Assembly (NCBI RefSeq): GCF_004339745.1
Contig: NZ_SMGP01000001.1
Span: 4,216,001 to 4,280,000 of the forward strand
Direction of reading: 5' to 3'
DNA length: 64,000 nt
Source of the DNA: Paraburkholderia sp. BL9I2N2
Lineage (GTDB): Bacteria; Pseudomonadota; Gammaproteobacteria; Burkholderiales; Burkholderiaceae
Shown: positions 9,068 to 15,894 of the stretch, piece after piece
How positions within the stretch are numbered: position 1 is the stretch's first letter
Layout of the letters: each line of letters starts with the position of its first letter
The notes under the pieces: model-generated
The model's input: the letters and a program-made list of their open reading frames with translations, nothing else
Database searches by the model: none
Told to the model about the DNA's origin: nothing
Made by a program: the position numbers and the translations under genes

Positions 9068-9269
9068 TCGCCCATAGTTTTAGGGGATATTTCCGGCGCC
9101 ACCGGCATCGGTGAAAGCGGGCTCGAACCGGAGCTCGCCAACGCCGGCTCGGCAGATATGTTTCAATAACCGCCTGGACAGGGCAGCGCGCCACCTGGCT
9201 GCGCGCCCGGCCTACGCATTCGCTATTCACCCGATTACGCACCGTTTCACGACAATACAGGCGACCAAT

Positions 9270-10358
9270 ATGATTCCAGTCACCATCCTGACCGGCTTTC
9301 TCGGCAGCGGCAAAACCACCCTGCTCAAGCGCATCCTGAATGAAAAGCACGGCATGAAGATCGCCGTGATCGAGAACGAGTTCGGCGAAGAGAACATCGA
9401 CAACGAAATCCTCGTACAAGACACGGGCGAGCAGATCATCCAGATGAGCAACGGCTGCATCTGCTGCACGATTCGCGGCGACCTGTCGCGCGTGCTGGGC
9501 GATCTGGCGGCGCAGAAACAGTCCGGCAAACTGGATTTCGACCGCGTCGTGATCGAAACCACGGGCCTCGCCAATCCGGGCCCCGTTGCGCAGACGTTCT
9601 TCATGGATGACCAGATCGCCAACGAATTCCTGCTGGACGCGATCATCACGCTGGTCGACGCCAAGCACGCGAACCACCAGCTGGACGAGCACGAAGTCGT
9701 GCAGCGCCAGGTCGGTTTCGCCGACCGCCTGTTCATTACCAAGTCCGATCTGGTCGATGAAAAGCAACTGGCCGATCTGCGCCACCGCTTGCTGCACATG
9801 AACCCGAGGGCTGCGATCAAGGTCGTCAATTTCGGCGAAGCGGACATCAAGGAAATCTTCGACCTGCGCGGCTTCAACCTGAATTCGAAGCTCGAGATCG
9901 ATCCGGACTTCCTCGTCGAAGACGAACATGCGCACAGCCACGCTCACGCGCATGACGAGCACGGCCACACTCACGACGATCACGCCGACTGCGATCACGA
10001 CCACGGGCAGTGCGATCACGAAGGCCACGATCACGCGCATCACCACCATGCGCACCACGACGACAAGATCAAGTCGTTCGTCTACCGCAACGACCGGCCG
10101 TTCGATCCGAACAAGCTGGAAGACTTTCTCGGCGGCATTCTGCAGATTTACGGCGAGCGCCTGCTGCGTTACAAGGGTGTGCTGTATATGAAGGGCGTCG
10201 ACCGCAAGGTGGTATTTCAGGGCGTGCATCAGATGATGGGCAGCGATCTGGCCGCGAAATGGCAGCCGATCGAGAAAAAGACCAACAAGATGGTGTTTAT
10301 CGGCATCGAACTGCCGCAAGACCTGATCACCGACGGTCTGGACGCCTGCCTCGCGTGA
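9270..10358 (+). CDS. CobW/COG0523-family GTPase, putative metal chaperone
   Basis: 362 residues. A G3E GTPase with Walker A GFLGSGKTT (residues 8-16), the metal-binding CxCC motif in NGCICCTIRGDL (about 65-76), Walker B-type ETTGLANPGP and TKSDL. A loop at about residues 217-266 is extremely rich in His, Asp and Glu, as in zinc-handling members (YeiR, YjiA, ZigA). A C-terminal CobW_C domain follows (FVYRNDRPFDPNKL). It probably delivers or stores zinc or a similar metal in the cytoplasm. The ATG at 9270 gives the canonical MIPVTILTGFLG start. The preceding 200 bp hold no recognisable Zur box or cobalamin riboswitch, so the metal is not established. Confidence 0.92.
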   Translation: MIPVTILTGFLGSGKTTLLKRILNEKHGMKIAVIENEFGEENIDNEILVQDTGEQIIQMSNGCICCTIRGDLSRVLGDLAAQKQSGKLDFDRVVIETTGLANPGPVAQTFFMDDQIANEFLLDAIITLVDAKHANHQLDEHEVVQRQVGFADRLFITKSDLVDEKQLADLRHRLLHMNPRAAIKVVNFGEADIKEIFDLRGFNLNSKLEIDPDFLVEDEHAHSHAHAHDEHGHTHDDHADCDHDHGQCDHEGHDHAHHHHAHHDDKIKSFVYRNDRPFDPNKLEDFLGGILQIYGERLLRYKGVLYMKGVDRKVVFQGVHQMMGSDLAAKWQPIEKKTNKMVFIGIELPQDLITDGLDACLA

Positions 10359-11049
10359 TATGCGCGGGCGTCCTGGCTTGTCCGGGGCTTGTCATTCAGT
10401 CGGAGCGACAGCCCGCTCGGCGCGGCGCGGCGCGGCATGCGCCGTGCTGCCATGCCCAAAATGGGTGTATTCGTAAAGCGCGCGGCCGCCAAATCATCTG
10501 CTGAATCCGCCCGCCGGCAGCCGAAAGCTGACTGAAAAGTCGCGCGTGGGAAAAGCACGTGAAAACCCTGCTGTATTAAAGCGTGCACGACCATCGCTTT
10601 TTGGTCGTGCGCGCGTTATATTTTCGGGATATCGGGGTGCCGCACGGGGATTTTCACCACTTGCGGTGCTAGATTGTGATTCAGTTACAATACGTGCCCA
10701 CTGGAGAATGACAACGAATTGCCCGGTCAGCGCGTATTCCGCGCCGGGCCTGAAAGGCGCCGGAAAATCTTATCCGGACGATACGCCGACAATGCCGGCT
10801 GGCAGCGCCTGAAAAGGCGCGCTGTCGGCAAGCAATGCCTCAGGAGCATCTGAGAATCGGTTTCCAGAGGAGTTCGGCCCCGCATTAGCGTTGCGACGCC
10901 CGGCGTGTGGGCGCCAGGCGCTTCGGCGTCACGACAGTCCATCGTCCGTGCCCGCCTTGGCGCTCCGCGTCCTCGAGGCGCATTTGCGGGCAATACGAAA
11001 GTGCGGGCACTACGTAAGAGTTTTGCCTCACATTGAAGAAGTAAGCCAG
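10359..11049. other. Long intergenic region upstream of dksA
   Basis: 691 bp without a convincing gene; the ORFs seen have poor codon bias. It contains a perfect 9-bp hairpin (GCACGACCA at 10585-10593 with TGGTCGTGC at 10602-10610) and no clean T-run behind it, so it is a weak terminator at best for the GTPase gene. A candidate promoter at 10661-10691 lies about 360 nt upstream of dksA and would give a long 5' leader. The leader has several GC-rich repeats, but I recognise no known riboswitch in it. Confidence 0.5.
10661..10691 (+). promoter_or_regulatory. Candidate promoter for dksA
   Basis: TTGCGG (10661-10666) and TACAAT (10686-10691) are separated by 19 bp. The -10 overlaps a short dyad, ATTGT-N9-ACAAT (10673-10691), which could be an operator. 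Confidence 0.35.
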
Positions 11050-11469
11050 ATGACGACGAAACGACTCTTGACCGAAGCCGAAATCCTGAAGATGAGCGAC
11101 AAGGATTACATGAATGAGGATCAGCTCGCCTTCTTCAAGAACAAGCTCGAACAGCTGCAGGCGGACATTCTCCGCAATGCCGGCCAGACGACCGAAAACC
11201 TGCGCGAAACGGTAATCGTGCCGGACCCGGCCGACCGCGCAACGATCGAGGAAGAGCATGCGCTCGAACTGCGCACGCGCGACCGCGAGCGCAAGCTGCT
11301 GAAGAAGGTGCAGCAGTCGATCGCGCGCATCGATTCGGGCGACTACGGCTGGTGCGAAGAAACCGGTGAGCCGATCGGCATCCCGCGTTTGCTCGCACGG
11401 CCCACGGCCACCCTGTCGCTCGAAGCGCAGGAGCGCCGCGAACTGCGCCAGAAGCTGTTCGGCGACTGA
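11050..11469 (+). CDS. dksA: RNA polymerase-binding transcription factor DksA
   Basis: 139 residues. Binds the RNA polymerase secondary channel and works with ppGpp in the stringent response. The coiled coil (about 28-95) carries the tip motif DPADRA (Asp59, Asp62, Ala64), equivalent to Asp71/Asp74/Ala76 of the Escherichia coli protein. The C-terminal globular part keeps only Cys102 of the four zinc-finger cysteines; the others are Thr105, Ser123 and Ala126. This is the zinc-independent type known from alpha-proteobacteria and, with two cysteines, from Pseudomonas DksA2. It ends at a strong terminator and is monocistronic. Confidence 0.95.
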   Translation: MTTKRLLTEAEILKMSDKDYMNEDQLAFFKNKLEQLQADILRNAGQTTENLRETVIVPDPADRATIEEEHALELRTRDRERKLLKKVQQSIARIDSGDYGWCEETGEPIGIPRLLARPTATLSLEAQERRELRQKLFGD

Positions 11470-11520
11470 AGGCTTGCGGCGCGGCTTCGGCTCCGCGCCC
11501 TGAAACGCTGCTTCGTCGAG

Positions 11521-11553
11521 AGGCGCACGGTGAGCCGTGCGCCTTTTTCTTTT
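11521..11553 (+). terminator. Rho-independent terminator after dksA
   Basis: 10-bp perfect stem AGGCGCACGG / CCGTGCGCCT with a TGAG loop, followed by TTTTTCTTTT. Confidence 0.92.
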
Positions 11554-11724
11554 GTGTGATGCTTTCTTTAGCGCTGCCTTGACGCTGGCGTTACGCGGAT
11601 TCCCGGCGAACGTCCGCTGCCGCTGTCCTTCTGTCTCTTCCCTTGCACGCGGTGCCCACTCTTGCGCGCGTCGTCCGCTCCCGCACCAATTCGCGTGTTT
11701 TTTGTCTTATGCCATTTGCCGGCT

Positions 11725-11752
11725 CTTGATATGACCGCGCACGCCCTAAAAT
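11725..11752 (+). promoter_or_regulatory. Possible sigma-32 (heat-shock) promoter of hslVU
   Basis: CTTGATA (11725-11731) is followed after about 13 bp by CCCTAAAAT, resembling the sigma-32 consensus CTTGAAA-N11-16-CCCCATNT. It lies about 130 nt before hslV, and the hslVU operon is a classic heat-shock operon, which supports the call. The remaining 415-bp gap between dksA and hslV shows nothing else recognisable. Confidence 0.45.
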
Positions 11753-11884
11753 AAATCGGACATGCGCTGCACGAGCGCGCGCCGGCCGGTTCGTTTGTTA
11801 GCGTCGCGTGCCGTCCGCTTTCAGGATTCATGCGGTAGCGCAGTGCGCTGCCGCGTCCTACCCGTTTTGCAAAGAGGAACGCAT

Positions 11885-12421
11885 ATGGAGCAATTTCACG
11901 GCACGACGATCGTCTCCGTGCGCCGCGGCGACAAGGTCGCGCTCGGCGGCGACGGCCAGGTGACGCTAGGCAACATCGTCATGAAAGGCGGTGCGAAGAA
12001 AGTCCGGCGCATCTATAACGGCAAGGTGCTGGTCGGCTTCGCCGGCGGCACAGCCGACGCCTTCTCGCTGCTCGACCGCTTCGAAGCGAAGCTGGAAAAA
12101 CATCAAGGAAACCTCACGCGCGCCGCCGTCGAACTCGCCAAAGACTGGCGCACCGACCGCATGCTGCGCCGTCTCGAGGCCATGCTGATCGCCGCGGACG
12201 CCACCACCACGCTGGTCATCACCGGCAACGGCGACGTGCTCGATCCGGAAGGCGGCATCTGCGCGATCGGCTCGGGCGGCGCCTATGCGCAAGCCGCCGC
12301 GAAAGCGCTCTCCGACAACACTGACCTGTCGCCCCGTGAAATCGTGGAGAAGTCGCTGGAGATTGCCGGCGACATGTGCATCTACACGAACCATAACCGC
12401 GTTATCGAGACGATCGAGTAA
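11885..12421 (+). CDS. hslV: ATP-dependent protease, peptidase subunit HslV
   Basis: 178 residues. Proteolytic dodecamer of the HslUV (ClpQY) protease. After a six-residue propeptide (MEQFHG) comes the N-terminal catalytic threonine of TTIVSVRRGDKVA, which is exposed by autoprocessing. KKVRRIYNGKVLVGFAGG and AIGSGGAYA are further family signatures. AGAGGAAC precedes the ATG. It is followed at 9 bp by hslU, with which it forms the usual operon. Confidence 0.97.
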   Translation: MEQFHGTTIVSVRRGDKVALGGDGQVTLGNIVMKGGAKKVRRIYNGKVLVGFAGGTADAFSLLDRFEAKLEKHQGNLTRAAVELAKDWRTDRMLRRLEAMLIAADATTTLVITGNGDVLDPEGGICAIGSGGAYAQAAAKALSDNTDLSPREIVEKSLEIAGDMCIYTNHNRVIETIE

Positions 12422-12430
12422 GGACCCACG

Positions 12431-13777
12431 ATGAGCACCATGACCCCTGCCGAGATCGTCTCGGAACTCGACAAACACATCATTGGCCAAGGCCGCGCGA
12501 AAAAAGCGGTGGCCGTGGCGCTGCGCAATCGCTGGCGGCGTCAGCAGGTTGAAGATCCGCTGCGTCAGGAAATCACGCCGAAGAACATTCTGATGATCGG
12601 ACCGACCGGCGTCGGCAAGACCGAAATCGCGCGGCGTCTGGCGAAACTGGCCGACGCGCCGTTCATCAAGATCGAAGCGACCAAGTTCACTGAAGTCGGC
12701 TATGTGGGCCGTGACGTGGACAGCATCGTGCGCGACCTGATCGAAATCTCGGTCAAGCAGACGCGCGAAACGGAAATGCGCAAAGTGCGGACCAAGGCCG
12801 AAGATCAGGCCGAAGACCGCATTCTCGACATTCTGCTGCCGAGCGCGCGCCCGGTCGGCTTCGGCGCAAGCTCGAGCGCGGCTGATACCGTCGACGAAGG
12901 CAGCACCACGCGCCAGACATTCCGCAAGCGCCTGCGCGAAGGCCTGCTCGACGACAAGGAAATCGAGCTCGACGTGGAACAGCCGCAAGTCGGCATGGAC
13001 ATCATGGGGCCGCCGGGCATGGAAGACATGACCGAGCAGATCCGTTCGATGTTCGCGAACATCGGCGGCGGCAAGAAAACGCGCCGCAAGATGAAGGTGA
13101 AGGAAGCGCTGAAAGTCCTCACCGACGAAGAAGCCGGCAAGATGTTGAACGACGAAGAGGTGAAAACCAAGGCGGTACAGAACGTCGAGCAGAACGGCAT
13201 TGTGTTTCTCGACGAGATCGACAAGATCGCCTCGCGCAACGAAGCCGGCGGCGGCGAAGTTTCGCGGCAGGGCGTGCAGCGCGATCTGTTGCCGCTGGTC
13301 GAAGGCACCACGATCAACACCAAGTACGGCATGGTGAAGACCGATCACATTCTGTTCATCGCGAGCGGTGCATTCCACCTGGCCAAGCCGAGCGATCTGA
13401 TTCCCGAACTGCAAGGCCGCTTTCCGATTCGCGTCGAACTGGACTCGCTCTCGGTGAACGACTTCGAATCGATCCTGGTGTCCACGGACGCGAGCCTCGT
13501 CAAGCAATATCAGGCACTGCTCGCCACCGAAGACGTGCACCTCGAATTCGCCGACGATGGCATTCGCCGCCTCGCCGAGATCGCGTACTCGGTGAACGAG
13601 AAGACCGAGAACATCGGTGCACGGCGTCTCTACACGGTGATCGAAAAGCTGCTCGAAGAAGTCTCGTTCGCGGCCGGCAATCACTCGGGCCGGACGGTGC
13701 AGATCGACGCGGCCTATGTCGATCGCGCGTTGAACGAAGTGGCGGAAGACGAGGATCTGTCGCGCTACGTGCTGTGA
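12431..13777 (+). CDS. hslU: ATP-dependent protease, ATPase subunit HslU
   Basis: 448 residues, the usual length. AAA+ unfoldase that feeds substrates to HslV. Walker A GPTGVGKTE (about residues 57-65), a long intermediate (I) domain from about 110 to 245, Walker B VFLDEIDKIA, and the sensor and C-terminal domain ending EDLSRYVL, whose tail docks into HslV. The substrate-gripping pore motif GYVGRD is visible at about residue 91. It is co-transcribed with hslV and terminated at 13856-13884. Confidence 0.97.
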   Translation: MSTMTPAEIVSELDKHIIGQGRAKKAVAVALRNRWRRQQVEDPLRQEITPKNILMIGPTGVGKTEIARRLAKLADAPFIKIEATKFTEVGYVGRDVDSIVRDLIEISVKQTRETEMRKVRTKAEDQAEDRILDILLPSARPVGFGASSSAADTVDEGSTTRQTFRKRLREGLLDDKEIELDVEQPQVGMDIMGPPGMEDMTEQIRSMFANIGGGKKTRRKMKVKEALKVLTDEEAGKMLNDEEVKTKAVQNVEQNGIVFLDEIDKIASRNEAGGGEVSRQGVQRDLLPLVEGTTINTKYGMVKTDHILFIASGAFHLAKPSDLIPELQGRFPIRVELDSLSVNDFESILVSTDASLVKQYQALLATEDVHLEFADDGIRRLAEIAYSVNEKTENIGARRLYTVIEKLLEEVSFAAGNHSGRTVQIDAAYVDRALNEVAEDEDLSRYVL

Positions 13778-13855
13778 TGCCGAAGCCGCGATCTGCTCAG
13801 GCTGTTGCCGTGTTCACAGCTTGAGGCGGATCGGATGCGACGCACATAAAAACGG

Positions 13856-13884
13856 GCTGCCTTTTGACAAGGCAGCTTTTTTTT
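13856..13884 (+). terminator. Rho-independent terminator after hslU
   Basis: 8-bp stem GCTGCCTT / AAGGCAGC with a TTGAC loop and a run of eight T. It also separates hslU from the convergent roxR gene. Confidence 0.9.
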
Positions 13885-13917
13885 CGCTTACGGCAAGCGG
13901 TGCCAAGACACCGTCTC

Positions 13918-14460
13918 TTACTGCTTGACCGGCCGCTTCGCCAGCTTGCGCTGCAGCGTGCGTCGATGCATGTTCAACGCGCGCGCGGTAGCGGAAATAT
14001 TGCCGCCGTGCTCGGCGAGCACGCGTTGAATATGCTCCCACTCCAGCCGCGCCACCGACAACGGCGTGGGATGCTCGATCGCCTCTTCTGCTTGCAGTGC
14101 GCTCGCCTCACTTTGCAGCGCCGACAGAATCGTCTCGACGTTGGCAGGCTTGGCCAGGTAGTTATCGGCACCGTCTTTCACTGCCTGCACCGCGGTGGCG
14201 ATGCTCGCATAGCCGGTCAGCACCAGCATGCGCGCGTCGGGCTGCAAATCGCGCAAGGGCGCGACGAGCGTCAGACCGGAGTCGTTGCCGAGATGCAGAT
14301 CCACCGTGATCTGGCTGAACTTCTGCTGATTCGCCAGCTTGATCGCCTCGTCAGCGTTGTGCGCTTCGCTCACCGTGTAACCGCGCCGGGTGAGACCGCG
14401 GGCGAGGATGCCGGAGAACACCTCATCGTCGTCGATCACCAGAAAATTCATATCGCTCAT
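13918..14460 (-). CDS. Response regulator, RegA/PrrA/RoxR (ActR) family
   Basis: 180 residues. A receiver domain with acidic pocket IDDDE and phospho-acceptor Asp54 in ITVDLHL, then a short linker with two prolines (HPTPLSVARLEWEH) and a C-terminal Fis-type helix-turn-helix (GGNISATARALNMHRRTLQRKL). This is the RegA architecture, with no AAA+ domain. RegA-type regulators adjust respiration, carbon and nitrogen fixation and other redox-linked genes. The gene overlaps the kinase gene by 4 bp (ATGA), so the two are translationally coupled. The names regA, prrA, actR and roxR are all used for orthologues. Confidence 0.92.
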   Translation of the reverse strand: MSDMNFLVIDDDEVFSGILARGLTRRGYTVSEAHNADEAIKLANQQKFSQITVDLHLGNDSGLTLVAPLRDLQPDARMLVLTGYASIATAVQAVKDGADNYLAKPANVETILSALQSEASALQAEEAIEHPTPLSVARLEWEHIQRVLAEHGGNISATARALNMHRRTLQRKLAKRPVKQ

Positions 14461-15767
14461 GCCTGTTTCTCCGTGTTGGATGGCGCAGCGCCTTGACGGC
14501 CTTTGCCAGAAATTTTGCGCCCGGCGAGCGGCAGTTTCAGGACCGCGCGCGTGCCACGCGGCTTGATCGTGCTGACATCGGTCAGTTCGATCGATCCCTT
14601 CAGACGCGCCGCCGCCGAAAAAGCCAGATAGAGGCCCACGCCGTGTCCACCTTGCGTACTCTCGACCGGCACCGCGCCGAGCGAGCCACGCAACGTGGCC
14701 GGAATGCCCGGGCCCGCATCACATACTTCGAATACGATCTGGTCGCCGCGTGACGCCAGCGTGCAGGACAGCGTCACGTGATCGCGGCTTGCACGCGCGG
14801 CGTTGTCGAGCAAAATCGTGAGAATCTGGCTCACGGCCACCGTATCGTCAAGACTGACATCTTCCGGCGGCACGCCGATCCGCTCGAATTTCACATGCGG
14901 ATGACGCAAGCGCCACTGCTCGCCGAACGATTCGAGCCACTCGCCAACCTGCTGCCGGTTGGTGGTTGTCGACGCCCGGCTGCGCAAGCGCGCAAGCGCC
15001 GACGTACACAATGTCATTTGTTGTTCGAGCAGTTCGAGATCGGCGCTATAAGGCGCAAGTCCCTTATCGGAACGCGCTGCATCTCGCAATTCTTCGGACA
15101 ACATGGCAATTGTAGACAACGGCGTACCGATTTCGTGCGCAACGGTAGCGGCCTGCACACCCAGAGCGACCGCGCGTTCGTCGTGAAGCAAGCGCTGCTG
15201 CGCGTCTCCGAGCGCTGCGTCACGTAGCCGCAATGCTCGCGACATGCGCGCAACGAACCATGCAATGAGGCCGACACTGACCATGAAGTTCACCCACATG
15301 CCCGCGCGGTAGTAGTCGAACAGGTTCGCGGGATTGTCGAGATTCAGCGGCACGGAATCGAAACCGAGGACCGCGTAGCAGGCCACGGCGAACGCCGCGA
15401 GCCATGCCATCAGATGCCACGGCAGCACGGCCGCGGCAATCGCGAGCGATGGCAGGTAGAGCGAAACGAAGGGATTGGTGGTGCCGCCGGAGAGAAACAA
15501 CAATGCCGACAACGCGCCCAGATCGACCCAGATCTGGCCGAACAACTCCATGTTGGATTCCGGGCGCTGCTGCGAGACGCGCCACCATGTGATTGCGTTG
15601 AAGATCACTTCGAGCGCGATCACCAGCAGCATGGCAGGCAACGGCAGGTGCACGCCGATGAAGATCTGCACGAACGCGATCGTCATCAACTGGCCAATGA
15701 TCGCGAGACAGCGTAGCCAGAACAGATGTCCGAGATTGACGCGGCCGGTGTTGGTTATTCGATGCAT
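14457..15767 (-). CDS. Redox-sensing histidine kinase, RegB/PrrB/RoxS family
   Basis: 436 residues. About six N-terminal membrane segments (residues 10-175) contain the heptad GGTTNPF (residues 94-100), the GGXXNPF ubiquinone-binding motif of RegB. The DHp domain carries the phospho-acceptor His211 in HEIGTPLSTI, and Cys254 in QQMTLCTSAL aligns with the redox-active Cys265 of RegB. The ATPase domain follows with the N, G1 (CDAGPGIP) and G2 (GGHGVGLYLA) boxes. It therefore keeps both known redox inputs. It phosphorylates the downstream RegA-type regulator. Its start is divergent from the TPR gene across a 127-bp gap holding a perfect palindrome. Confidence 0.93.
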   Translation of the reverse strand: MHRITNTGRVNLGHLFWLRCLAIIGQLMTIAFVQIFIGVHLPLPAMLLVIALEVIFNAITWWRVSQQRPESNMELFGQIWVDLGALSALLFLSGGTTNPFVSLYLPSLAIAAAVLPWHLMAWLAAFAVACYAVLGFDSVPLNLDNPANLFDYYRAGMWVNFMVSVGLIAWFVARMSRALRLRDAALGDAQQRLLHDERAVALGVQAATVAHEIGTPLSTIAMLSEELRDAARSDKGLAPYSADLELLEQQMTLCTSALARLRSRASTTTNRQQVGEWLESFGEQWRLRHPHVKFERIGVPPEDVSLDDTVAVSQILTILLDNAARASRDHVTLSCTLASRGDQIVFEVCDAGPGIPATLRGSLGAVPVESTQGGHGVGLYLAFSAAARLKGSIELTDVSTIKPRGTRAVLKLPLAGRKISGKGRQGAAPSNTEKQA

Positions 15768-15784
15768 GACTTTAATTTACCTGT

Positions 15785-15798
15785 TCGGACTAGTCCGA
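15785..15798. promoter_or_regulatory. 14-bp perfect palindrome, candidate operator
   Basis: TCGGACTAGTCCGA lies 17 bp upstream of the roxS-type start codon, in the gap shared with the divergent TPR-glycosyltransferase gene. It does not match a consensus I recognise. Autoregulation by the RegA-type regulator is possible but unproven. Confidence 0.45.
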
Positions 15799-15894
15799 CT
15801 TACCTCGCGGCTTCGCGCCGGTAACATGGAATTCTTGCGACAGCGCCTAATGGGGACGATCTTTTCTTCGATTCCACCATCGTGCAACCCATCC

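Noticed and set aside
9068..9269. Cobalamin riboswitch or Zur box upstream of the CobW-type GTPase
   Set aside because: No B12-box sequence and no palindromic AT-rich Zur-like site could be found.
10420..10445. GCGCG-rich repetitive run
   Set aside because: Simple composition in a GC-rich gap, too short and irregular to call a functional repeat.
10546..10812. 88-codon frame in the dksA upstream region
   Set aside because: Poor third-position G/C, no ribosome binding site, overlaps the candidate promoter.
11966..13684. 572-codon open frame on the minus strand across hslVU
   Set aside because: Antisense shadow of two well-supported genes.
15475..15894. Upstream in-frame extension of the TPR-glycosyltransferase into roxS
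   Set aside because: It lies antisense to the kinase gene, loses codon bias and has no TPR similarity.
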